From: an uncultured Mollicutes bacterium
GTDB taxonomy: Bacteria; Bacillota_I; Bacilli_A; Acholeplasmatales; Anaeroplasmataceae
DNA: 41,416 nt
Direction: 5' to 3'
Assembly: GCA_937905855.1 (NCBI GenBank)
Contig: CALCWU010000075.1
Span: forward strand, 1 to 41,416
Shown here in pieces: positions 14,893 to 22,263 of this stretch. Below the pieces are notes generated by a model. That model was given only the letters and a program-made list of their open reading frames with translations. It was not told where the DNA came from and made no database searches. The translations under genes and the position numbers were made by a program. Numbering within the stretch: the first letter of the stretch is position 1; each line of letters opens with the position of its first letter.

Positions 14893-14903
14893 AAAGCATT
14901 TAT

Positions 14904-15026
14904 TTAATTAGCCCAAGCAGCACCTACAAGAATAACTAGGATAAATAAAACTAATATAAATGCAAATCCTCCACCACTTGTTGTTTTATTAGAAGTGGTG
15001 CTTTGATTGCAACAACCTTGTGCCAT
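14904..15026 (-). CDS. YjcZ-family small sporulation-associated membrane peptide
   Basis: A 40-residue gene: ATG at 15024-15026, TAA at 14904-14906. The N-terminus MAQGCCNQSTTSNKTTS is polar, then GGGFAFILVLFILVILVGAA forms one hydrophobic helix, ending W-A-N. The GGFA-(hydrophobic)-LFIL-(I/V)-VGA pattern is the hallmark of YjcZ-type sporulation peptides of Bacilli. GGGGTGA lies 6 nt before the ATG, and a strong terminator follows. A CATATTATA element just upstream looks more like a sporulation sigma (E/K) -10 than sigma-A, but the region is so AT-rich that this is weak. The two adjacent cysteines are unusual. It supports the sporulation inference from spoIIR. Confidence 0.72.
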   Translation of the reverse strand: MAQGCCNQSTTSNKTTSGGGFAFILVLFILVILVGAAWAN

Positions 15027-15041
15027 ATAATCTCACCCCTA

Positions 15042-15071
15042 ATATATAATATGCAATTAAATATTATATAT
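15042..15071. promoter_or_regulatory. 11-bp AT-rich inverted repeat between htrA-like and YjcZ-like genes
   Basis: ATATATAATAT (15042-15052) and ATATTATATAT (15061-15071) with an 8-nt centre. It covers the only place for the YjcZ-like promoter and follows the htrA-like stop codon. It could be an operator or a weak transcript end. Confidence 0.4.
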
Positions 15072-15076
15072 ATAGG

Positions 15077-16153
15077 TTATTGTAGGGTAACGCTAAGCTC
15101 TAAAGCATCAAATTGATTTTGATTATTTAAACGATAAATTTTAAGATTAATCACATCACCTATATTTGCTAAATCTAATATTTTAGAAATATCTTCTCTT
15201 TTAGTAATAGTCTTATCATTAATCATATAAATAACATCATAAGGGTTAACACCAGCATTTTTAGCATTACCGTCAGTTACCTTGGTAACTAAAAATGCTT
15301 CGTCAATATTATTAGGTAAATATTTAGTATATTCTTCGTTTAGAACTAAATAACGGTTTATAATATCACCACTAACTCCAAGTAATGGTCTAGTAACTGA
15401 TGTTTTCTTTGCTTCAATATCGGAAACACATTTTCTTACAATATCCATTCTAATCGCATTACCAAAGCCTTCAACAACGATATCCTTATCCGTTTCAGAG
15501 GTCCAACTAGTTTTAGAAACATTAATTCCGATTAATCTTCCTGATAAATTAAATAATCCACCACCGCTATTTCCACTATTTAAGGCAGCATCAGTTTGAA
15601 CATATTTAGCCGTAACGCCTGTAACAACACCTACAGTAATATGGTTGAAATAACTAAGACTTAAAGGGCAACCAATAGCAATAGCTGTTTGACCAGGATT
15701 TAAAACATCCTCAGTACTAATATCAATAGGTGTAATTTTCTTACCTGAGCCTAACAAATCAAGTGAAAATCTTAATACTGCAACATCATTTTTAGAGTCA
15801 GAACCAATTAAGTCAGCTTTATAATATTTACTATCACCTAGGTATACCTTATAAGATTTACCATCTTCAATAACATGATGATTAGTAATTACATAATAGT
15901 AACTATCCTCTTCCTTATAAATAACACCTGAGCCTGTAGCATAGGTAGTTTGTGATATAGCTGTATAAATTCCTACACAGGCAGATTCAACCATAGCCTT
16001 AACATCAGTAATAGAATTTTGAATTTCATAAACAGTTTTATCTTGTTCAATAGTATTTGCAGTTTGCGAAGGTGTAGTAGTTAAAAAATTACAACTACAT
16101 AGGCTAAACATAAATATTATTCCTATAAATAAACTAAGGCACTTTTTTTTCAT
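15077..16153 (-). CDS. HtrA/DegP-like membrane-anchored serine protease
   Basis: 358 aa. The signal sequence ends in LCSC, so Cys21 is the probable lipid-anchoring residue (Cys at -2 is unusual). The trypsin-like domain (about 55-240) has triad H93 (ITNHHVI), D123 (KNDVAVL) and S196 (GNSGGG). A PDZ domain (about 250-350) includes VTDGNAKNAGVNPYDVIYMIN. HtrA proteases degrade or refold misfolded exported proteins outside the cell. The Bacillus proteins are usually held by a transmembrane helix; here a lipid anchor is suggested. The ATG overlaps the tatD stop (ATGA), so they are translationally coupled in a vanZ-tatD-htrA unit. Confidence 0.9.
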   Translation of the reverse strand: MKKKCLSLFIGIIFMFSLCSCNFLTTTPSQTANTIEQDKTVYEIQNSITDVKAMVESACVGIYTAISQTTYATGSGVIYKEEDSYYYVITNHHVIEDGKSYKVYLGDSKYYKADLIGSDSKNDVAVLRFSLDLLGSGKKITPIDISTEDVLNPGQTAIAIGCPLSLSYFNHITVGVVTGVTAKYVQTDAALNSGNSGGGLFNLSGRLIGINVSKTSWTSETDKDIVVEGFGNAIRMDIVRKCVSDIEAKKTSVTRPLLGVSGDIINRYLVLNEEYTKYLPNNIDEAFLVTKVTDGNAKNAGVNPYDVIYMINDKTITKREDISKILDLANIGDVINLKIYRLNNQNQFDALELSVTLQ

Positions 16154-16920
16154 CTTTCATCCTCCACGTTAAAAATTTTTCTTGCATTTTTTGAGGTTTG
16201 CTCATCAATATATGAAAAATCCTCATTTCTTATTTTAGCAATTTCCTCACAAGTATAATAAATATATGCAGTTTCATTCCTCTGACCACGATATGGCGTT
16301 GGTGCTAAATAAGGGCAATCCGTCTCAATTAACAGCTTATCGATTGCAATATTTTTAGCAACCTCCTTAGCATTTTTAGCATTTTTAAAGGTTACAACCC
16401 CGCCAAGAGCAATATAATAGCCAAGTTTAATAAATTCCTTAGCCATTTCCCAGGATGAGCTATAGCAATGCATAATTCCCTTAACATTAGGAAACATCTT
16501 TAAAATATTATATGTATCCTCAATTGCATCACGAGAATGGATTATAACCGGAAGCATATATTTTTCTGCTAATTTCATTTGAGCAACAAAATATTCCTTT
16601 TGAATTTCCTTATCATCTTTACCATAATGATAATCTAGACCAATTTCCCCAATTGCATATACCTTATGTTCATCAATAAACTCTTCAAGCATTTTCATAT
16701 CATTATCTAAATTAACAGAAACCTCTGATGGATGAATTCCAGCGCTATTATAAAAGAAACTAGGATCTTGCTTTGTTAAATTATAGGCTTTCAAATTAGC
16801 CTCATGAGAATATCCTACAAGCATACATTTTTTAACCATTTTATCCTTAGCTCTTTTTATACATAATTCCCTATCATTATTAAATTCATCCTCAAATAAA
16901 TGTGAATGTGTATCAAACAT
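16150..16920 (-). CDS. tatD: TatD-family metal-dependent DNase
   Basis: 256 aa TIM-barrel hydrolase with the complete metal set: H5-x-H7 in FDTHSHL, E92 in GEIGLDYHY, H128 in VIIHSRD, H151 in GIMHCYS and D201 in IETDCPYLAP. TatD proteins are 3'-5' exonucleases or deoxyribonucleases linked to DNA repair and fragmentation. In B. subtilis the homologue (YabD) is near metS rather than here. It overlaps vanZ by 8 nt upstream and htrA by 4 nt downstream. Confidence 0.93.
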   Translation of the reverse strand: MFDTHSHLFEDEFNNDRELCIKRAKDKMVKKCMLVGYSHEANLKAYNLTKQDPSFFYNSAGIHPSEVSVNLDNDMKMLEEFIDEHKVYAIGEIGLDYHYGKDDKEIQKEYFVAQMKLAEKYMLPVIIHSRDAIEDTYNILKMFPNVKGIMHCYSSSWEMAKEFIKLGYYIALGGVVTFKNAKNAKEVAKNIAIDKLLIETDCPYLAPTPYRGQRNETAYIYYTCEEIAKIRNEDFSYIDEQTSKNARKIFNVEDER

Positions 16921-17383
16921 TTCTTCTTCTCCTACAAATTACAAAATAAACAATTAAATAGCCAATAAAGCCACCTATCATATCAATAAAAATATCTCCT
17001 AGGCTTCTTGCTCTTCCATAAACAAATCCCTGGTGAATTTCATCAATAATTGCAAAAATCAAAACTAAAATTAATGAACAAAGACAGGACATACGATAAT
17101 CAAACAATAAAAAACAAAAATTAAATACCAAAATAAATAAAATCATAAATAAAAATATATGAGCTGATTTCCTAACAATAAAAGATAATCTTCTATTTAT
17201 TACATTTTTTAATTTTTCATCAAATTGATTAAAATCCTTATAAATAATATTTCTTACAAAATACATTATTTTATTACTAGAATTAGATGAAGTAATTCCG
17301 TTTTCCGAGGAAAGAACATAAATAAATGCTAACCATATCAAACACACAAAACAAAAAAATATAAGAGCATTTCTTCTATTCAT
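16913..17383 (-). CDS. VanZ-like membrane protein
   Basis: 156 aa with four predicted helices (about 8-26, 70-90, 94-115 and 130-150). The VanZ signatures are FIVRKSAHIFLFMIL (65-80) and the conserved AIIDEIHQGFVYGRARSLGDIFID (about 110-133), whose acidic and His residues face the membrane. VanZ is linked to teicoplanin resistance in enterococci, but most chromosomal homologues have no known function. The SD GAGGT lies 7 nt before the ATG. First gene of vanZ-tatD-htrA. Confidence 0.85.
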   Translation of the reverse strand: MNRRNALIFFCFVCLIWLAFIYVLSSENGITSSNSSNKIMYFVRNIIYKDFNQFDEKLKNVINRRLSFIVRKSAHIFLFMILFILVFNFCFLLFDYRMSCLCSLILVLIFAIIDEIHQGFVYGRARSLGDIFIDMIGGFIGYLIVYFVICRRRRNV

Positions 17384-17400
17384 TTTATAACCTCGTATTT

Positions 17401-17406
17401 ATTATA
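17401..17406 (-). promoter_or_regulatory. Probable -10 box of vanZ-tatD-htrA
   Basis: TATAAT on the minus strand about 18 nt before the vanZ ATG, directly behind the tuf terminator; no clear -35 among the surrounding A/T runs. Confidence 0.45.
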
Positions 17407-17437
17407 CGCTAAATTTTAAAAAAAATAAATAAATGCG

Positions 17438-17467
17438 AAAAAAAAGATTCCGAAAATATTCGGAACC
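17438..17467 (-). terminator. Terminator after tuf
   Basis: Stem TTCCGAA/TTCGGAA (17448-17454 with 17459-17465), 4-nt loop, then eight T residues on the minus strand. It ends the str operon. Confidence 0.92.
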
Positions 17468-17480
17468 TAATTTTTTAAAA

Positions 17481-18665
17481 TTATTCAATAATCTCAGTAA
17501 CTGAACCAGCACCTACAGTATGACCACCCTCACGGATAGAGAACTTAGTACCTTGTTCAATTGCAATTGGGTGAATTAACTCAACTGTCATTACTGTATT
17601 ATCTCCTGGCATTACCATTTCAACACCTGGTTCAAGAGTGATTACACCTGTGATATCAGTTGTACGGAAATAGAATTGAGGACGATAATTTGAGAAGAAT
17701 GGAGTATGACGTCCACCTTCCTCTTTAGTTAATACGTAAACTTGAGCCTTGAACTTTTGATGAGGATGAACACTCTTTGGTTTAGCTAATACTTGACCAC
17801 GTTGAACATCTTCACGAGCGATACCACGAAGTAATACTCCGATATTATCTCCAGCCTCAGCATAGTCTAATAACTTACGGAACATTTCAACACCAGTTAC
17901 AACTGAAGATTGAGTAGGCTTAATACCGATGATTTCAACTGTATCACCAACACGTACTTGACCACGCTCAACACGTCCTGTAACTACTGTACCACGTCCA
18001 GTAATTGTAAATACGTCTTCAATAGGCATTAAGAATGGCTTATCAGTATCACGAACTGGAGTTGGGATATATGAATCAACATAATCCATTAATTCACCAA
18101 TCTTAGCAGTCCACTTAGGATCACCTTCAAGAGCCTTTAATGCAGATCCACGAACAAATGGAATCTCATCTCCTGGGAAGTCATAAGAGCTTAATAACTC
18201 ACGAACATCCATTTCAACTAAGTCGATTAATTCTTCATCATCAACCATATCGCACTTATTTAAGAATACAACGATACGAGGAACACCAACCTGACGAGCA
18301 AGTAAGATGTGCTCACGAGTTTGAGCCATAACACCATCAGTAGCAGCGATAACTAAAATTGCACCATCCATTTGTGCAGCACCAGTGATCATGTTCTTAA
18401 CATAGTCAGCATGTCCTGGGCAGTCTACGTGTGCATAGTGACGAGTAGCAGTCTCATATTCAACGTGTGCAGTATTAATAGTAATACCACGCTCTTTCTC
18501 TTCTGGAGCAGCATCGATTTGGTCATAAGCCTTAGCTTGTGCTAAACCTTCTTTTGCAAGATAGTTAGTAATAGCAGCAGTTAAAGTAGTTTTACCATGA
18601 TCGACGTGACCAATTGTACCAATATTAACGTGTGGTTTGTTACGTACAAATTTTTCCTTTGCCAT
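17481..18665 (-). CDS. tuf: Elongation factor Tu
   Basis: 394 aa, full length. GTPase motifs GHVDHGKT, RGITI (switch I), DCPGHADY (switch II), NKCD and the SALK-like SAL are all present, as are beta-barrel domains 2 and 3. It delivers aminoacyl-tRNA to the ribosome. Last gene of rpsL-rpsG-fusA-tuf, but separated from fusA by 127 bp holding its own promoter, so it can also be transcribed alone. The SD is AAAGGAG. Confidence 0.99.
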   Translation of the reverse strand: MAKEKFVRNKPHVNIGTIGHVDHGKTTLTAAITNYLAKEGLAQAKAYDQIDAAPEEKERGITINTAHVEYETATRHYAHVDCPGHADYVKNMITGAAQMDGAILVIAATDGVMAQTREHILLARQVGVPRIVVFLNKCDMVDDEELIDLVEMDVRELLSSYDFPGDEIPFVRGSALKALEGDPKWTAKIGELMDYVDSYIPTPVRDTDKPFLMPIEDVFTITGRGTVVTGRVERGQVRVGDTVEIIGIKPTQSSVVTGVEMFRKLLDYAEAGDNIGVLLRGIAREDVQRGQVLAKPKSVHPHQKFKAQVYVLTKEEGGRHTPFFSNYRPQFYFRTTDITGVITLEPGVEMVMPGDNTVMTVELIHPIAIEQGTKFSIREGGHTVGAGSVTEIIE

Positions 18666-18738
18666 TTTAAAAATTCTCCTTTAATTTTTTTCTTTCTTAT
18701 AATATTTTTTATAATTCTTGACCGAATTTCCACATATA

Positions 18739-18767
18739 ATTTTACATTAAGTGGACGGTTAAATCAA
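18739..18767 (-). promoter_or_regulatory. Internal promoter for tuf
   Basis: TTGATT (18762-18767), 17 bp spacer, TAAAAT (18739-18744) on the minus strand between fusA and tuf, leaving a leader of about 70 nt. Confidence 0.55.
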
Positions 18768-18792
18768 GATATAACCCTATTTTTTTTGAAAA

Positions 18793-20856
18793 TTATGATC
18801 TTTTCTTAATAATTTCCTCTTGAATAGCCTTAGGAGCTGCTTCATAGTGGTCAGTTTGCATAATGAATGTTCCACGTCCTTGAGTATTTGAACGAAGAGC
18901 AGTTGCATAACCAAACATTTCAGCTAGTGGAACATATGAATGAACACGAATTGCATTTCCATGCTTTTCTTGACCTTCAAGACGTCCACGACGGCTTACT
19001 AAATCACCAATAACATTTCCTAAATATTCTTCTGGAACGATTACATCAACTGACATAATAGGCTCAAGAATAACTGGAGCACATTTATCCTTCATTCCCT
19101 TAACAGCTAAGCTTGCAGCAACCTTATAAGCCATTTCAGATGAGTCTACATCATGGTAAGAACCATCGAATAATGTACACTTAACATCAATTAATGGATA
19201 TCCTGCAAGAACACCATTAGGTAATGCTTCTTGTAATCCCTTATCAACAACTGGAATATATTCACGAGGAACGTTTCCACCAACTACGGCATCAACGAAT
19301 TCATATCCCTTATCCTTATTAGGCTCGAAATGAATCCAAACGTGACCATATTGTCCACGTCCACCTGATTGACGAATGAACTTACCTTCAACATCAGCAC
19401 CCTTAGTAATAGTTTCACGATATGAAACCTGTGGAGCACCTACGTTACAAGATACGTTAAATTCTCTCTTCATACGATCAACAATGATATCAAGGTGTAA
19501 TTCACCCATACCAGCGATGATTGTTTCACCAGTTTCTTGATCAGTATAAGTCTTGAATGTTGGGTCTTCCTCAGCAAGCTTAATTAATGCATTAGTCATC
19601 TTGTCTTGGTCTGCCTTAGTCTTAGGCTCAACTGCAACACTGATAACTGGCTCTGGGAATACCATCTTTTCAAGAATTAAATCTTCATTAACAGTTAATG
19701 TATCACCAGTTGTAGTTGATTTGAAACCAACTGCAGCAGCGATATCACCAGTAAATACTTCTTTAATTTCAGTACGGTGGTTAGCATGCATTAGCATAAT
19801 ACGTCCTAAACGTTCCTTAACACCACGTGTAGTATTTTGAACATATGAACCAGATTCAACATGTCCAGCATATACACGGAAGAATGTTAAACGTCCAACG
19901 AATGGGTCAGTTAATACCTTAAATGCTAAAGCAGCAAAATCAGTATCATCTGTTGGATGGATATCAACCTCTTCACCATCAGCCTTGTGTCCCTTAATTG
20001 CAGGAATATCAAGTGGAGATGGAAGATAATCAATAACACCATCAAGCATTTTCTTAACGCCCATATTCTTGAATGCAGATCCACAGAATACTGGGAAGAA
20101 TTCAGCCTTTAAAACTGCTTTACGAATAACAGCCTTAATTTGTTCAGCTGAAATTTCATCACCCTCTAGATAAGCCATAGCTAAATCATCATCAAATTGA
20201 GCTAAAGTGTCGATTAATTCTTCACGCTTACCTAAAATGAAGTCTTTCATATCTTCAGGGCAATCAACAGTTTGATAATTTTCATCTGGACCACCATCAT
20301 ATAGATATGCCTTCATAGTGATAATATCAACAGCGCCATGGAATTGATCCTCAGCACCAATAGGCCATTGTACAGCAGCAGCTGTAGCGCCTAAACGATC
20401 ATAGATAGATTTAACAGAATATTCAAAATCTGCTCCAACCTTATCCATTTTATTTACGAATACAATACGAGGTACATTGTAATCAGAAGCTTGACGCCAA
20501 ACTGTTTCAGTTTGAGGCTCAACACCTTGACTACCATCTAGTACGGCAACAGCACCATCTAGTACACGAAGAGATCTACTAACCTCAACAGTAAAGTCTA
20601 CGTGTCCTGGAGTATCGATAATGTTAACACGATATCCATTCCAAATTGCAGTTGTTGCTGCAGATGTAATTGTTATACCACGCTCTTTTTCTTGGTCCAT
20701 ATAGTCCATTGTTGCAGCACCATCATGTGTTTCACCAATTTTATGAACCTTACCAGTATGATACAAAATACGTTCAGTAGTTGTAGTCTTACCAGCATCG
20801 ATATGAGCCATGATACCAATATTACGATATTTGCTTAATTCATATTCTCTTGCCAT
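18793..20856 (-). CDS. fusA: Elongation factor G
   Basis: 687 aa with five-domain EF-G architecture. The G domain has AHIDAGKTT, RGITITSAA, DTPGHVDF and NKMDK; domain IV has the conserved SGGRGQYGHVWI loop. It catalyses ribosomal translocation and, with RRF, recycling. The C-terminus is lysine-rich (IIKKRS). It sits 18 nt downstream of rpsG with GGAGG-type SD. Confidence 0.99.
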   Translation of the reverse strand: MAREYELSKYRNIGIMAHIDAGKTTTTERILYHTGKVHKIGETHDGAATMDYMDQEKERGITITSAATTAIWNGYRVNIIDTPGHVDFTVEVSRSLRVLDGAVAVLDGSQGVEPQTETVWRQASDYNVPRIVFVNKMDKVGADFEYSVKSIYDRLGATAAAVQWPIGAEDQFHGAVDIITMKAYLYDGGPDENYQTVDCPEDMKDFILGKREELIDTLAQFDDDLAMAYLEGDEISAEQIKAVIRKAVLKAEFFPVFCGSAFKNMGVKKMLDGVIDYLPSPLDIPAIKGHKADGEEVDIHPTDDTDFAALAFKVLTDPFVGRLTFFRVYAGHVESGSYVQNTTRGVKERLGRIMLMHANHRTEIKEVFTGDIAAAVGFKSTTTGDTLTVNEDLILEKMVFPEPVISVAVEPKTKADQDKMTNALIKLAEEDPTFKTYTDQETGETIIAGMGELHLDIIVDRMKREFNVSCNVGAPQVSYRETITKGADVEGKFIRQSGGRGQYGHVWIHFEPNKDKGYEFVDAVVGGNVPREYIPVVDKGLQEALPNGVLAGYPLIDVKCTLFDGSYHDVDSSEMAYKVAASLAVKGMKDKCAPVILEPIMSVDVIVPEEYLGNVIGDLVSRRGRLEGQEKHGNAIRVHSYVPLAEMFGYATALRSNTQGRGTFIMQTDHYEAAPKAIQEEIIKKRS

Positions 20857-20874
20857 TTGGTTTTTCCTCCGATA

Positions 20875-21345
20875 TTACCAACGGTAATGAGCAAATGCTT
20901 TATTAGCTTCTGCCATCTTTAATGTATCTTCACGCTTCTTGCAAGCTCCACCTAAATTATTAGATGCATCAACGATTTCCTTAGCTAACTTTTCAGCCAT
21001 AGTCTTATCATTGCGCTTACGAGCATAAGTAACCAACCAACGTAAACCTAATGTTTGTTTTCTTTCAGGTCTAACTTCAACTGGTACTTGATAGTTTTGA
21101 GCACCGATACGACGACTCTTAACTTCCAATGTAGGCATAATGTTGTTTAAAGCAGCATTAAATACTTCAAGTGGATCTTTATTAGTCATCTCTTTAACAC
21201 GATCGAATGCAGTATATAGAATTGTTTGTGCAGTTCCTTTTTTACCATCTTCCATGATTGCATTGATTGTTCTAGTTACAATCTTTGAACCATAAATTGG
21301 ATCAGGAAGCACGTCTCTTTTTGCGATATGTCCCTTACGAGGCAT
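20875..21345 (-). CDS. rpsG: Ribosomal protein uS7
   Basis: 156 aa, full length. It starts MPRKGHIAKRDVLPDPIYGS and carries GGANYQVPVEV-type and RWLVTYARKR segments. S7 nucleates the 30S head on 16S rRNA and, in E. coli, represses the str operon. It lies 38 nt downstream of rpsL with GGAGG at the start. Confidence 0.98.
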   Translation of the reverse strand: MPRKGHIAKRDVLPDPIYGSKIVTRTINAIMEDGKKGTAQTILYTAFDRVKEMTNKDPLEVFNAALNNIMPTLEVKSRRIGAQNYQVPVEVRPERKQTLGLRWLVTYARKRNDKTMAEKLAKEIVDASNNLGGACKKREDTLKMAEANKAFAHYRW

Positions 21346-21383
21346 GATTCATTCCTCCTTTTTATAATTAGATTTATATATTA

Positions 21384-21806
21384 TTACTTCTTAGCAGCTT
21401 TAGGTTTCTTAGCACCATATTTAGAACGTCCTTGCATACGGTTAGCAACACCTGTAGTATCTAATGCACCACGGATAATGTGATAACGTACACCAGGTAA
21501 GTCCTTAACACGTCCACCACGGATTAAAACAGTACTGTGCTCTTGTAATGAGTGTCCAACACCTGGAATATAAGCAGTTACTTCAATTCCGTTTGTTAAA
21601 CGTACACGAGCATATTTACGTAATGCAGAGTTTGGCTTCTTAGGTGTCATAGTTGTAACACGTGTACAAACTCCACGCTTTTGTGGTGATGGAAGGCTAG
21701 TTGGTCTCTTCTTTAAAGAATTATATCCTACTAATAAGCTTTGAGCTTTAGATTTATAAACTTTATCTTCTCTTCCTTTACGTACTAATTGTTCAATAGT
21801 TGGCAT
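21384..21806 (-). CDS. rpsL: Ribosomal protein uS12
   Basis: 140 aa. MPTIEQLVRKGR at the start, TPKKPNSALRKYARVRL, and PGVRYHIIRGALD around the decoding-site loop. The conserved lysines at the usual streptomycin-resistance positions (KPNSA and the PGVRYH region) are wild type. First gene of rpsL-rpsG-fusA-tuf. The SD AAAGGAG is directly preceded by a small hairpin. Confidence 0.98.
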   Translation of the reverse strand: MPTIEQLVRKGREDKVYKSKAQSLLVGYNSLKKRPTSLPSPQKRGVCTRVTTMTPKKPNSALRKYARVRLTNGIEVTAYIPGVGHSLQEHSTVLIRGGRVKDLPGVRYHIIRGALDTTGVANRMQGRSKYGAKKPKAAKK

Positions 21807-21823
21807 AGTTTATTTCTCCTTTC

Positions 21824-21840
21824 TACAACCCTAGGTTGTA
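21824..21840 (-). promoter_or_regulatory. Hairpin abutting the rpsL Shine-Dalgarno
   Basis: TACAACC-TAG-GGTTGTA on the minus strand, a 7-bp stem with a 3-nt loop, two bases before AAAGGAG. The position suits translational control of S12, not proven. Confidence 0.5.
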
Positions 21841-21897
21841 TTATAAACACCATAAAATTTCGATTAAAAATTTACACTATTTTTTCACAGCAAGAGT

Positions 21898-21926
21898 ATT
21901 ATACATAAGAAAAATACTCTTGTCAA
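21898..21926 (-). promoter_or_regulatory. Consensus promoter of the str operon, inside an inverted repeat
   Basis: TTGACA (21921-21926), 17 bp spacer, TATAAT (21898-21903): a perfect sigma-A promoter. A perfect 10-bp inverted repeat, CAAGAGTATT/AATACTCTTG (21891-21900 with 21913-21922, 12-nt centre), overlaps both hexamers. Confidence 0.9.
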
Positions 21927-22064
21927 CAACAAAAAAACAAAAAAAGCACTTTTTTTATTCTTTTTCAAAAACGCCCATTTACGTGTACTATAAAAATAGC
22001 CTATTTACTTATTTTTTTATATTTTTATTATTTCTTAAAAATGTAATAATATACATATTTAATA

Positions 22065-22093
22065 TTGCACGAATTAAAAATAATTGATATAAT
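22065..22093 (+). promoter_or_regulatory. Promoter of tRNA-Arg
   Basis: TTGCAC (22065-22070), 17 bp spacer, TATAAT (22088-22093), 16 bp before the tRNA. Confidence 0.75.
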
Positions 22094-22108
22094 TATAAAT
22101 GCTTAAAT

Positions 22109-22183
22109 GGTCGCGTAGTATAATGGAGATTACTAGGCCCTCCTAAGGCCTCAATAACGGTTCGAATCCGTTCGTGACTGCCA
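22109..22183 (+). tRNA. tRNA-Arg (anticodon CCU)
   Basis: 75 nt with encoded CCA. The acceptor stem GGTCGCG/CGTGACT has two G:U pairs. The anticodon stem is AGGCC/GGCCT with loop CTCCTAA, giving anticodon CCT, which reads AGG. The T arm is AACGG-TTCGAAT-CCGTT, discriminator G. It is a single-gene transcript with its own promoter and terminator, inserted between the str operon and the pectate lyase gene. Confidence 0.93.
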
Positions 22184-22196
22184 TCTAAAGTAATTA

Positions 22197-22218
22197 AGTC
22201 TGATTTTTCAGGCTTTTT
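22197..22218 (+). terminator. Terminator after tRNA-Arg
   Basis: Stem AGTCTGA/TCAGGCT (22197-22203 with 22208-22214, one G:U), TTTT loop, then a T-run. Confidence 0.85.
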
Positions 22219-22224
22219 ATTTTC

Positions 22225-22259
22225 AAAAAAGAGATTGTCCAAAACAAACAATCTCTTTT
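22225..22259 (-). terminator. Terminator after the pectate lyase gene
   Basis: Perfect 12-bp stem AAAAGAGATTGT/ACAATCTCTTTT (22227-22238 with 22248-22259), followed by T residues on the minus strand. Confidence 0.9.
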
Positions 22260-22263
22260 ATTA

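Larger units (their letters stand above)
21807..22108. other. Gene-free 302-bp region between rpsL and tRNA-Arg
   Basis: Contains the rpsL leader hairpin and promoter on the left and the tRNA promoter on the right. The middle (about 21940-22060) is AT-rich with homopolymer runs and no supported feature; the open frames there are low complexity and lack ribosome binding sites. Confidence 0.6.

Noticed and set aside
16150..16152. UGA recoded as Trp, as in Mycoplasma
   Set aside because: TGA is the stop of tatD, and Trp residues in the window are coded by TGG.
21836..22087. Plus-strand open frame of 83 codons upstream of the tRNA
   Set aside because: Low complexity from A/T runs, overlaps the str promoter, no SD.
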